DNA of 64,000 bases, taken from assembly GCA_027604505.1 (NCBI GenBank), contig JADIIX010000039.1, positions 109,768 to 173,767 on the forward strand, read 5' to 3'. Both the position numbers and the translations under genes were made by a program. The DNA comes from Gonapodya sp. JEL0774 (taxonomy: Eukaryota; Monoblepharomycota; Monoblepharidomycetes; Monoblepharidales; Gonapodyaceae). Of the stretch, positions 18,071-29,472 are shown piece by piece; the first letter of the stretch is position 1, and each line of letters starts with the position of its first letter. Under the pieces are notes generated by a model. The model was not told where the DNA came from, searched no databases, and saw nothing but the letters and a program-made list of their open reading frames with translations.

Positions 18071-19147
18071 GACCGCAAATTGAGGGTTGTGGGCCCTTAC
18101 CCTTCGTTGGTTCCTGCTTATTATTGTCTTTATTATTCTTATTATTCTTATTTTTTTGTGGTTCGTTGCGATTATTTATTCCCTCGTAATTGTCTTGACC
18201 AGTTTAGATCCTGCATATGGTGGGAGTGAATTGTGTAGATTGCCAACAGCATGGTGTGACAAATAATGGAATTTGAATGGAATCATTGCTCTTTTGCCGA
18301 TGCATGCGCAAACAGGAAACACGTTTCATTCCTTCTTGACGTTTTGGATTCCGTGCAGCGGCCTGTCAAGCGCCGACTTTCTTGCAACACCTTCCCATGC
18401 AGCACAAGTAGGCGCAAAAGAGAGAGAGTCAATCTAGATCTGGTTCGCAGGAGCGAGATTCGTGGTTGTTGAATTTGAGGACGGTTTGGGGTATGTAGCC
18501 GGACGTGTGCGGTGTGGCGCGAGTCTCGAATCAAAAAGGACGGATCCGGTGAGTGAGAGAGCGATTAATGGGTGGAGGATAATGGATTGAGCTGGAGGGG
18601 ATTGGTGGGAGAGAAGATGGCAGTTTGTGTGGGTTATGGAACGAGGGGGGGGGTGGCCTGATGACCAAGCAACTGGTTGAAATGAGCGGGGAGGTGGCGG
18701 TGGAGAACGGGGCAAGCAAACGACGTAGAATGGGGGCGATTTGGGACTGAATAAATCTGGGGCTGCAATCAGCCCAAAGTGGAGTCCAATATAAAATACA
18801 TTTGAAGTGGGCAAATAAATTTGGGGATATTTGTGAATTGGAATTTTGCGAGAGTTTGTGCATCAGGGTCGGGTGGCTGACAGGGGGCTGTGCACTCTCA
18901 CTTGGTCGGTTCGTTCGCCATCCTCATCGGGGGAACCTCTGCTTGAGGGTCAACCCAGGCAAAATTTCCATGTCGAGGGCCCAGCTGTGCCAAAATTCCT
19001 GCACAAAAAAACAACTAATTGAAACCACAAAATCCACCGTGATTCAAACTCAGAAGACCTCTTATACCAGCTAAACTGCTTGAATCGCATTGTGGTGTTC
19101 CATTTGCCCAGGTTCCAGCTTGGTTCTGGTACGTTCCTCGCCTGCTC
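18071..19147. other. Intergenic region between RasGEF and Crz1-like gene
   Basis: About 1.1 kb between two plus-strand genes. A T-rich stretch (about 18120-18180) follows the RasGEF stop and is probably its 3' untranslated region. Longer minus-strand frames at 18434-18863 are Pro/Ser-rich with no motifs and look like chance frames. The 5' leader of the downstream gene presumably starts here. Confidence 0.5.
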
Positions 19148-21903
19148 ATGGTCGACGGCATGTCAGTCGGATTATGCTTCCAACCCCCTTTCTTGATTCC
19201 CCCTCCCACCTCAGTCTGCTCACAACGGGAAATGGACGAAAACGTACCATCGTGCGTCCCTCGGTTGGACCCGCTGTCGATTCTGGCGGCGGAAAGACTC
19301 CAGCGAGCGGACTCGGGCACTGCTGGAATGAGAGCGACGGATGGACCTGCCCAGAAAGAGGGACTTCGGGCTGGGCGTGGCGGAAATAGCGGCGTGAGCG
19401 TGAAGACCGAGTTGGTAGCAGCGCCTCCAGCAGCAGACGAAGTCATGGGGTCAGCGGGCCCAACTCAGTTCAACATTAGTGACTTTCTCAACTCCCCGCT
19501 TTCGGGTGGACTTTTCGGGGTTGCCACCCCCGTGGAATCGTCGAGCCCCGGATTTGACGTCACTGCAGCCCGGATGGACGGCCTCTCATTGAGTGGTACC
19601 TCAACTTCTGCTGCAGTGGTGTCGTCAAGCCGACAGCAGCCAGACGCTTGTCCACCACCCAATTCCCAGCCTCTTACATCCAACCCTACTTTCGCCCTTT
19701 CATCCTACCCGGGAAACGCACTTCCCGCCGTCCAAAGCCTGTTCAGCACTCCCTCTCCTTCCCACTCGGAGAGTGGGACTCCCGACTCTCACGGCTCGAA
19801 CAACACCGACGTCCCCACCGTCACCATCCCGTTCATCGCGCCGCCTCCATCGATGATGACTCGGTCTACGTCCGCAACACTCTCTGCGCCAATTCTCACC
19901 ATTGAGCAGTACACGTCGTCGGGATTCTCTCGCACATCCGAGGTCCCCACCACAATCACCGCTATCCCCGCCGACCTCTCCTCCGCAGATTCAGGGCACC
20001 TGGACCATTTCAGCCGGTTCAACCAGCTCAACCAGCTGAACCACTTTAATCAACTCAACAACCAACTCAGCCAGTTCAACCACCTCAACCACCAGTTCAA
20101 CCAGCAACAACCCCAATACATATTTTACCAAAACCCATCTACCATCGCATCCTCAACCTCTTCTGGAAACGTCTCAGCAGGGTACTCCCCTCTCCAGGAC
20201 AATCTCGAAACCATCTCCAACCACTCGGGCTCGGACTACTCGGAAGCAGAGTCCTTCCTCTCGGGTGTATCCGAGGGCTGGATCCCCGCGCTCGGCCCCG
20301 TGTCTCTCACGTTCGACTCGGTCGCCGGTCTCGCCTCCCAGTTCTCCTCGTACCCCTCCTCCTTGTACCTCTCCCAACCTGGCACCTCCTCCTCCCCCGT
20401 CGCAACACATCTCTCCGTGCCCCAGAAGGCCCAACACAACCGACGGCTCTCGGACCAGCTCAACTTCCACACTCCGGGCTTCGTGGGCACCGCGAACGGC
20501 AACGGATTCGACTATTCGGGATTGACCACGTTCTCCAACGGTGGATTCCACCACGCCAATCCTCAGTTGTTGCACTCTTCGGCCGGTGTTTTATCCTCCT
20601 CGGTCGACCCGTCCTCGTTCACCCCGGGGACGTTCCTGCCTCCACAACTTGTCGGCACCCCGGACAACCCCGTGACCATTCGCGTGCCTAGCTCATACAT
20701 CCGCACCATCCCCAGCCCTGAAGTAACCCCATCCCCGTCATCATCATCCCTCACCGCATCGCCTGTATCGTCCCTTAATTTGCCCCCGGCGGCCGTGTCG
20801 AAAACCAACCTGGTCGCCGCTCTCGCTGCTGCGCAGTCATCGAGCGCTCAGGGCGCAGCAGCAGCACACGAGTACCTTGCGTCGGCACTCCTCCAGGGAG
20901 GCAGCCCTTCTTCCCCTCCCATGGACTCGAAGCGCACTCCCTACCCCATTTCCTCCACCATCCGAACTCGCTCTGCGCCCTCGGTGAACCGCCAAGACTC
21001 TTCCTCTTCACTCTCATCCTCTTCCCAACCGCCGAGCCAACCGCAGAGTCCGCAGTCGAGTCAAAACGTGTCCTCCCTCCGTCCCCCCGCGCCCGTCACG
21101 TTCCGCCCCATTCTCATCAAACGGAATCCCAACGCGGTGCCGGAAGATTTGGACGAGGAACATCGGACGGGCCCACATGCCAGGAAAGCTGGCGGTGGGA
21201 CGCTGTACGGGTGTCCGTTTGAAGGGTGTGGCAAGACCTTCACCAGGCCGTACAACTTGAAGAGTCATTATAGAAGGTGAGTACTGTGCGCAAATAGGTG
21301 GCCTGAGGAGTGTGTCACGGGGTATATGAACGGGGAGTGCGTTCAACTGGATCTGTGATTGGTGTTGGATGACGTTGCCGGACGGGGACCGTTTGATTGG
21401 AAGACACTCATCAATTTCTCCCCTTCCCAGCCATACCGGAGAACGCCCATTCTGCTGCGAGTTTTGCACGGCCACTTTTTCTCGCAAGCACGACTTGCGA
21501 CGGTACGTTGGCACCGCAAGCGTTCCCTCTCTGTGTGGCCCCCTGTTCTGACTTACCGGTCACTCATGCTGCATTCTTGTCACTCATCAGGCACGAAAAG
21601 CTCCACTCTGGTCTTAAACCACACCACTGTCCTGCCTGTGGGAAGGACTTTGCACGATCTGACGCCCTGGGTCGTCATCTCAAGTCGGAACAGGGCAAGG
21701 AATCCCCATGCGCAACGAGGGTGAGGCTCTTGAAGCAGAGAGAAGCGATAATGGCTGGTCGGGATGTGGACGTTCAGCCGTGGGAGCAACAGTGGGAAGT
21801 AAATGGAGAGGAGATGGGAATGGGGATGGAGGGGATGGAACAGCATCGTGGAGAGTACGGCGGAGACGGGGAAGTGGATGATGAGGACGCTATTCTCGCT
21901 TGA
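19148..21903 (+). CDS. CRZ1: Crz1-like C2H2 zinc-finger transcription factor
   Basis: Model 19148-21276, 21431-21502, 21591-21903, 837 residues; a second in-frame Met at 19232 (MDENVPS) would give 809. Three C2H2 fingers near the C-terminus: YGCPFEGCGKTFTRPYNLKSH, PFCCEFCTATFSRKHDLRRH, then HHCPACGKDFARSDALGRH. The words RPYNLKSH, HD.RRHE.LH.G and FARSDALGRH are the pattern of Crz1/CrzA, the calcineurin-responsive factors that act in the nucleus after Ca2+-dependent dephosphorylation. Fingers 1 and 2 both cross introns and are restored by splicing. The long N-terminal part is Ser/Thr/Pro-rich, with an Asn/Gln-rich block around residues 290-325, as in yeast Crz1, and a PTVTIP hexamer (residues 223-228) that loosely fits the calcineurin docking consensus PxIxIT. 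Family assignment is strong; the Ca2+/calcineurin link is inferred. Confidence 0.85.
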
Positions 21904-22610
21904 ACGTGGGGTGCTACTAATTCTGTCGCGCTTCACTTGCACTTTGTTGCTTCTGTGATGATTGAACGTGCATGCCGGCATGTACTTTGGACTCGTGTTG
22001 ATGAGCAATATACAAGTGGGTACCATAGCATTACATTTAGTCTACTATATACATAGGAATGTGTGAAGCATCTATAATAATTGGGGGGTTTGCAGTATAG
22101 AAAGTCTCTTCTCCAATCCCTCGGCTGCGAGATGACATATGCGGACTTTCAAAGAGAAGGGACGCGTGTATTTGAGAAGGAAGAAAAGGAACATAGGCTT
22201 ACTGTGGGTCGTGCAATATCATGTCCTTTCTCACTATTATGGTCGGTTCATCCCTTTAAAAAAGCTGCGGCCGTTGTTCACGTTTACACGCCATACAGTG
22301 AGGGGTTCCGGTCCTACCTTTAGGTACCGTACCTTGTAATGGAGAGCCCACAAGCTCTTGAGTCGATGATCGGTGTCGGTTTGTCGCGTGGCGGGGTCCT
22401 GAAAGCACATGTATGCCCTACTTGCACTGCACCTTGTGACTGTAAAAACAAGTCCCATGCTCGCAAAGACAGTGTCCAATATGGCTCTCCCGTTTGCTAG
22501 CGCCCATCCTGACAACAAACGTCTCCTCCTCCATCCTCTGTCGATTCCGCGCTGTGTGATTCTCCTTGTAAACTTCACGTGCCCTCCCCCAACTGTAGAA
22601 AAACGCACTC
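21904..22610. other. Convergent intergenic region
   Basis: About 700 bases between the 3' ends of the Crz1-like gene (plus) and the BuGZ homologue (minus). No reading frame with motifs; presumed 3' untranslated sequence of both genes. Confidence 0.5.
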
Positions 22611-24294
22611 TCATTCCTCCATATCCTCTTCTTTGTATTCATACTTTGGATTTTGTGCCCGTCGCTCCTCCTGGGGAGAACATGAACAAGTGAACGGCGC
22701 CTGTCAGTCCAAGTCTGGCCGTACAAAGTGCAAGGTCACTCACGATCGACACATCTGAATCGTAAATCAATACAACATTTCCCTTGTCCTGTCCTGTACC
22801 ACCCACTTTCCCTGGATACTTTAGCGAGGGAGGCGGTCCAATCGCAGAACCGTGAGATTCGGAACCCGCTGGAGGCATTCCCGGGAACGATGGCGGGGGA
22901 GCAATACCCATGGGCGGGAATCTGGGTGGTCCGCCCATACCCGGCGGAGGTGGCATGCCCGGTGGCGGTGCCATGCCCGGAGGGCCCATGCCAGGCGGAG
23001 GCATTCCAGGAGAAGGATTTACGCCAGGGGGAGGTGCCATTCCAGGCGGAGGTGCCATTCCCGGCGGAGGTGCCATACCGGGTGGTGGTGCCATGCCGGG
23101 TGGAGGAGCCATGCCAGGTGGAGGACCCATGCCAGGTGGGGGTCCCGGGAACTGCGGTGGCCCGCCTTGGAACTGCGGGGTTCCAGGGGGTAGGGAACCG
23201 GGTGGCGGGGCGGCTGAGAACGGCTGCATACCAGGTGGAGGCGCACCAGGAGGGGCGAATCCCGGAGGAGGGCCACCTGGTGTGCCTTGCACAGGTGGTG
23301 GGCCTCCAGGCGGGAACTGGGGGAATGGGAAGGGAGGCATGCCCGTTGGAGGAGGCTGTCCAGGTTGGAACGGGGGGAATGGAAGAGGCATTCTAAACAA
23401 AAGGTCCCATTGATGTAAGATATGGGTGAACACAAAAATTGCGGGGCACACCAGCATCAGGGCCCCCATTGTGAATTGCGGATGGGGACAAGTACTCACC
23501 CAGGTCTGGGCGGTGGCATCCCAAACGGAATCGGAGGAAAGCCAGGCCTTGGTGGCACTCCTATGGGCGGGAAGCCCAAGGGAGGTCCAAGACCTGGTCC
23601 CAGGCCGAATGCCATGGGGGGTGCCATTCCTGGAAAGCCCCCACCACCATCTGGCCTCTTTTCTCCTCCCGCGGCGCCTTCGGCCTCCTCGATGTGTTTC
23701 GCCAAGTCGTCCTCGGGGACGCCTTCCATGCCGAAGATTTCTATCTCGGGAGAGTCTCGTCCCGCCAGCGTATTCTCGATCTTCGTCAGAGTGGCCTTAT
23801 GAACCTGAGTCATATGGACGCCAAGACCGCCCGCGGTGTTGAGGCGTTTATTGCACTGATTGCATTTAAAGTGCTTGGCCTTTTGGTGTTGGATAAGAAC
23901 TTTTTCATCCTCGAATTCACGGTCGCAGTACCTGTCCCAGAGGGAACAATCACGAAGACGCCATTTAGCAATTACAGTAAGCAAAACTGTATGTCGTATT
24001 GTTTGACAGAGGCAAATTGATTGGTGGCAGGGGGGAAAGGGAGGGAAAGAAGGTCCTCTGGGTCCGGGTGTCGAGCTCCGCTTCTTTAAAGGGTGGAGCA
24101 TCCAACGCCTTGTCATGTGTTTCTTGAGGAGACTGCAGCAAGGAACGTCCCCGTTCTACTCCTGTCCCTCCAACGTGAAATGCGATGGAATCGAGCTCGA
24201 CAGATTCCGTAGGAGGAGCGAAACGATAGTTATCATTCGAAACTCACCAGCACCAAGGTTTAACTTCTTTCTTTGCCTTCTTCTTTTTGCCCAT
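22611..24294 (-). CDS. BuGZ/ZNF207 homologue (C2H2 zinc fingers plus GLEBS motif)
   Basis: Model: complement(22611-22670, 22744-23392, 23500-23931, 24248-24294), 395 residues, all phases consistent. The N-terminus [18 protein letters not shown] and the paired fingers ([37 protein letters not shown]) match the BuGZ/ZNF207 family, as does [14 protein letters not shown]. The middle is Pro/Gly/Met-rich with repeated PPPGMA units. The C-terminus, after a 73-nt intron, reads [17 protein letters not shown]. This is the GLEBS motif that binds Bub3 in animals (D.DISLEERRA..PKY). In animals BuGZ helps Bub3 load on kinetochores, and its low-complexity region drives spindle-associated condensates. The orthology call is strong; the cellular role in a fungus is inferred. 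Confidence 0.92.
22930..23155 (-). repeat. Short tandem repeat encoding PPPGMA units
   Basis: Degenerate 18-nt repeats (minus-strand codons for P-P-P-G-M-A) occur at least five times in a row around 23030-23120, with diverged copies on both sides. They sit inside the third exon of the BuGZ homologue and are the low-complexity region of that protein. The plus-strand Gly-rich frames over the same bases are shadows. Confidence 0.85.
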
Positions 24295-24624
24295 CGGGTT
24301 GGTGTGAGGTTCACAGACGGTGTGGGGACGCCAAACTGCGCAGCAGAAGACAGGTGGGCGTTCGAATAACGCTCGCACCAGGTGTTTCCTTGCACACCCA
24401 CCCTCAAAAAAATTATTGTGCTGCGAAGTCCGACGTCTGTGTAGCGCATGACACATCAAATGCCGCTGGCGGATTACGTGGTCTTCAGTCTATAGGAAAT
24501 CTCGCCGACGTGACATATTAAAGGACCCGAGGCATCCGTAGAAACTTCCATCTTCATGGTGAAGCATCACAGTGCAGACGCTCACTACATTTATCTATGG
24601 CAAATTACTTGAAAGCGTACCAGT
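24295..24624. other. Tandem intergenic region
   Basis: 330 bases between the stop of the hydroxylase gene and the start of the BuGZ homologue, both minus strand. Presumed promoter of BuGZ plus 3' end of the hydroxylase; nothing else recognised. Confidence 0.5.
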
Positions 24625-26399
24625 TTACTCTTCTTTTACTGCAGCAACGGGTGCCCCGTCCGAAAGCTCGGCACCGCCCTTGTCTACTCCTTCTACGTCC
24701 AATTCCTTTTCGACAGATGTTGAAACGCCCTGAACCTTTCGGTTGGTCAACCAATGGTGAGTCAGAGCGTATTTGTAACGCCATTGGAAGTAGTCATCCG
24801 CAGTCCCCATAATCATGTCCATGAAAGGGATACCTGCATGGATTCCGTCTGGGAAGAGAATGTCACTGTAAATCAACAATGCTATTTGCATTTCTCCCCG
24901 AAGTGATGGTACCCACAGTTTCCTTCAAACATACGGTGGTGATCTATACAAGAGCACAGGGTTTCAATCAGATTAACCTCTTGAGCAGCCCGCCCGATAC
25001 TCACAGTTGTGGAACAAGGCATTGGTTGTAAAAGGTAGCCCGTACCCGCTGTGGCTGGTCACCGTTTCGAAATACCTGTACATGGAGAAAAACCACATCG
25101 TGCTTGGATGCAAGGGATATGCGAGCATTCCGAGAGAGGCCAGATTGTTCTGCAACGAGAACAAACGTGAGATGCCAGTTTCTGAATAAGATCTGACAAA
25201 ATGGATCACTTGCTTGGAAAATCTGCTCGAACGGGGTCGAATAAAAGTTGGCGACTGAGAAGGGGTTGTTATGAACATGATGGCGCTGTGGGAAAACCGC
25301 AAATTGAGCTTAGATAATACAAAAGATCGAGTGCATTCTTTCGTGAATTAAATCTAACCTTGTGAGTCCACTTGTACAGAACCGGAAGGTGCATGATGCG
25401 ATGCGAAGTGTAGAGCCAGAACTTTCAAGCGCAGAAATTTAGGAGAACAGTGGGGGCATGTCAATCATTGCGCAATTGCGTAGTTTGATACCGGCAAGGA
25501 GGAGTTCCTCTCTGTTTGCGAGCGAAAGAGAGTCACCACAATCTCACCTCGAACCATATCTCTGCAATGAGAAATTCCTTGACGGATTGCCATGCCGACG
25601 GAATGATCTTGCAATAATGCCTCTTCTCAATATGGGTGAGAAAACTAGACTATCCCCCATCATACCTTCATCGTTTCCATTCCTCCTCTGGCCACCCAGA
25701 TAGGATACATCAAATGCTTGTTCACTGGTCCCATAATCTATCGGTGAATTCCAGCACTCAAAGCAAGTTAATGAGAGAAGCACAGAACGTCACACGCACC
25801 AACAAAGACGATAAAAAGTTCATTGCAGCCACTTTAAGAAAATAAGCCACAGTTGGGGGCGGTTTGGACTGGATGCGATACTCGTACAGGAATTTTGGCC
25901 AGTGTAGAAGGTCGAGAATCGCGTATGCGGTTGCACAACCTGCGATTGATGAGCGCGGAAACAAAAACCAGACAGCGAACGAGCAAATGCTTACCCCAGA
26001 ACCATTTAAGAGAAACATTTCCGCCGATGACGCCCACCATCTGTTCTGCGAGCTGTGTGACAGAAAAGTGAGTAGAAATTACAATGGCATATCCAACCAT
26101 TGAAACTCACTTCGTATTTGTCTGGGAAATTCTTGAACAACTCCGCATAGAACTTCTTTGCCCCAGTAGATTTGTTCCAAAGAACTAATGCGAGGCAGAA
26201 CTGTCCCGCGAGAGAGAAGGGCAGTATAAATACCAGACGCAAGACGCAGGTTCGAACAAGCGGAGGTGCGTTTAACACATACTAGAACTGGTGGAACAGC
26301 GTCAGTTATATCCACAAAGTAAATCCACCATGGGAGACGCGGTTTCTGCTTGGATTTGGTGGAGTTGTCATCATTGGGCGTGGAAAGTACAGGAGCCAT
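24625..26399 (-). CDS. Membrane di-iron hydroxylase of the sterol desaturase superfamily
   Basis: Eleven-exon model, 367 residues, frame kept throughout: complement(24625-24865, 24913-24943, 25005-25149, 25214-25285, 25359-25421, 25548-25622, 25666-25737, 25800-25939, 25995-26052, 26111-26200, 26283-26399). The iron-binding histidine boxes are HRIMH, HKRHH and HNYHH; boxes 2 and 3 are each assembled across an intron. SHSGYG before box 3 resembles the AHSGYD motif of C-4 methylsterol oxidases (Erg25), and GPVNKHLMYP plus several hydrophobic segments fit the ER membrane topology. Substrate could be a methylsterol or another lipid; Erg3 or Sur2 type enzymes are alternatives. The intron 25150-25213 starts with GCAAGT rather than GT; no GT donor nearby preserves frame. 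It is divergent from ZPR1. Confidence 0.85.
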
Positions 26400-27539
26400 C
26401 GAAGTATGTGATGCGTTTCCGTCTTCACTTTTAAGCAAGAATGAAATGGGGGTTTTTGGAGGATGTGGTGAGAGTTCGCGAACCGGTATGTGCCCGGACA
26501 AGACGGCTGTTGTCTGCCGAAGATCCCTCTGTCAGTCCCCGACAGCACCGACCCGATCACTACTCCACTCACCGATCACTTTACTGGCATCCCCGTGAGC
26601 CCAAATCACGTTGTAAAATCCATCTGAAAGGGGGAACAGACAGTTTACTGTAAAATTGATGTCTCTTCATTTTTTCGTGGTCAGAACAGTCAAGGTGGAC
26701 TAAATCGAAAGGAAGGTCAGTACACTGACCCCTACTGTGGACTGTGAAAATGGGGGATGTGAGCATCTTGGATGGCTCCCATTGCGATATCTGGAGTGTA
26801 TTTTTTGAGGCAATAATCACGAAGTCAGTGGTTGGTGTTGGGGGGGTGTTGTTTGGGTGGAGAAGTTGCTCGAAATCAGTCAAAAAATATAGAAGCACGT
26901 TAGTGAACAAATACAAAGCAAGAACCTTGGCTTGCAACCTAAAGTTAACTACCATTGGTTTGACGCGATTCAGGGGTTGCGATGGATGTGGTGGGGGAGG
27001 AAACGGTCTCAAAACGTGGGGCATCAAGCTGGTGCATTGAGCACTACTGAGTGGTCAGTCTGGTCTTCTCCGTACATCACCTAAACCATTTCCGTGCACA
27101 CTACTACCATTTCTGAGACGGCACACATCTAGATTACGTGCTTGTGCACAACTTTCTCCACTGTAGTCATCAGGGCTGACCAAAATTGAGCTGTCTGGAG
27201 CAATATGAACAAGGTGGATCAGCGAAAGACAATTTTCATCATCCGATTTATCAACACCACCATCATGTCGTACGTCTGCTGCAAGGAGTCTGACAGAGCG
27301 AATCACTAGCTTTCAATGCATGTTTATTTGGGTTTCTCAAAAAAAATTCCGTTCTTAGACGCCAATATAAGGGCAGTCTAGTCGAGTATGCATGACCGCT
27401 TGGGCTCGTTTCATCCTCAGTATTATTACAACCATCCATGGTTGCATAAATATGTATTTCGGGTATGTATTATCTTTGTTTTGTCTCTGAACACTCCTGG
27501 CCACGACGACCGTTAATACAACTGAACCAATCACCCAAA
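26400..27539. other. Divergent intergenic region
   Basis: About 1.1 kb between the 5' ends of the hydroxylase (minus) and ZPR1 (plus). A 148-codon minus-strand frame at 26581-27027 contains one hydrophobic stretch (KVLALYLFTNVLLYFLTDF), but the opposite strand is equally open and neither has motifs. Left as unassigned. Confidence 0.35.
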
Positions 27540-29254
27540 ATGACAGAAACACCAACAGTAGTAACACCGAGCGCACCCATTGAGAACTCTATTACATCGA
27601 CTGTAACCAATGGTGGCAAGCCAGAGCGTGTGTGGGTGGACATTGGAGCTGACGCGGACGTTCCAGTTACAGAGTTGGAATCGTTGTGTATGAACTGCCA
27701 CGAACAGGTCCGTTCAGAAAGCTTTGCATTGGAGTTTGACTTTCACGGGGATCTAGCTGACCTGCATGGAATGTCTGCTGATAATGTCCACTGGCTTCGA
27801 ACATCTTCTCCTTCCAATCTGCTTCCAAATTCCTTGCTAGGGCAACACTCGTCTTCTCCTCACCAAAATTCCTTATTTTCGCGAAATAATTATATCCGCC
27901 TTTGAGTGCCCTCACTGTCACTTTCGTGACAGCTTCATTCAGTCTGCTGGTTCTATTCAGGAAAAGGGTGTTCGGCATACCGTTCACATCCGGTCTAAAC
28001 TTGACCTCAACCGTCAGATCGTCAAGTCGGATACGGCATCGGTACGGTTTGTGGAGATCGACTTTGAGATCCCGGCCCAAAGAGGTGTTCTGACGACAGT
28101 GGAGGGACTCATCCAAACTTCTGTGGACGAGATATCAGCGGACCAACCGCTCAGGAAAGTTCAAGATGAAGAGACATGGAGGAAGATCGAAGAATTTCTG
28201 GACAAACTTAGGGGTTTGTCGGAGTTGAAGGACCCAGCTGGATTTCACGTTGTCGTAGAAGATCCGTCGGGCAACAGCTTTGTGGAAAATCTGTAAGTCT
28301 GATGATGAGCTTTGATCCTACTGCAGCGTAGAGGACTATGATTAATGGCTTGCACGTAGTGTGGCTCCCTCCACGGACCCTCAAATCTCTACGCAGTACT
28401 TTACTCGAACCCTTGAGCAAGATGAACAGCTTGGTATCGGTACTGCTGCCGAGGAACAGCAAGAGGAAGATGGTGCAGCTGTGGACCCACACAGCCGTGA
28501 GTGCCTCCAGCTCGTTGTCTTGTAAGCTTCCATGCTCACCACGCCGCTGTCCTCTCCCATACACTCCACAGTTAACGCCGACTCCGCCAACATCCCCGAA
28601 GTCATGCACTTTCCAGCATCCTGTTCCTCCTGCGGTGCCCCTGGGGAAACCCGGATGCACGTAATCTCCATCCCTTATTTCAAAGAAATGGTCCTCATGT
28701 CCACGTCTTGTGACGCGTGTGGATACAAATCTAACGAGGTCAAAGCTGGCGGCGCTATATCTCCCAAAGGACGGCGTATCACACTTAAAGTCACAGACAG
28801 GGAGGATTTAAGCAGGGATTTGTTGAAGAGTGAAACTTGTGGCCTGCAAGTGCCCGAAGTGGATTTGGAACTTACCTTCGGTACGCTGGGGGGGAGGTTC
28901 ACAACGCTGGAGGGTCTTTTGGTTCAGGTCCGTGACGAGCTAGCCAGTAAGCTGCCTTTCATTGAAGGGGACTCGGTGACAGCAGAACGGAAGCGAGTTT
29001 TTGATTCTTTCATCAGCAAACTTGCTTCGTTGTTAAACATGGAAGTGTTACCGTGGACGCTTGTACTTGATGACCCCTTGGGAAACTCTTATCTGCAGAA
29101 TCCTTATGCTCCAGATCCGGATCCGAACATGACCGTGGAAGATTATACGAGAACCGTGGAACAGGACGAGGAATGGGGTATTAGTGATATGAAAACAGAA
29201 GGTTATGAAGATGGTGAGAAGTCTGATGAACAGAAGGGAGAAGAACTTATATAG
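27540..29254 (+). CDS. ZPR1: ZPR1 zinc-finger protein
   Basis: Model 27540-27707, 27841-28292, 28360-28496, 28572-29254, 479 residues. Two ZPR1 modules, each a C4 finger plus a beta/alpha domain. The first finger is LCMNCHEQGNTRLLLT ... CPHC; the second is CSSCGAPGETRMHV ... CDACG. Both carry I/P-FxE (IPYFREI, IPYFKEM). Each module ends with DPSGNSFVEN or DDPLGNSYLQNP, the family hallmark, followed by a TRTxEQDE(E/Q)xG tail. ZPR1 binds and helps fold eEF1A and moves between cytoplasm and nucleus on growth signals. The first finger is split by an intron after CHEQ and is restored by the splice. Start chosen at the first in-frame Met, 27540. It precedes PEX19 by 218 bases on the same strand. 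Confidence 0.96.
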
Positions 29255-29472
29255 AGACATGGGGGTGTGAACCACCCGGACTTTTCATTGACCTTATGCT
29301 ATATCATAGATTTTAAAGCATCACAGTGTGTATATTGTGTGCAATCGCAACCCTCCATCATTGGTGAACCGAGAGATCGGTCATGTGATCGTGTTCGGCC
29401 GATGAAGTCCGTGGTGGTGCAAACCCGAGTCCGGATTCCAATCAAACGTATTCGCTGGAGAACTCGGCAACG

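Noticed and set aside
18434-18863. Pro/Ser-rich minus-strand frames of 110-126 codons
   Set aside because: No motif or splice partner; they lie in a C/G-skewed intergenic stretch where chance frames are long.
22728-23413. Long Gly-rich plus-strand reading frames (up to 222 codons)
   Set aside because: They are shadows of the PPPGMA repeat region of the BuGZ homologue on the minus strand; the minus-strand model has motifs and clean splicing.
26581-27040. Overlapping 148-codon minus and 98-codon plus frames
   Set aside because: Both strands are open over the same bases and neither has motifs; treated as promoter region of two divergent genes.
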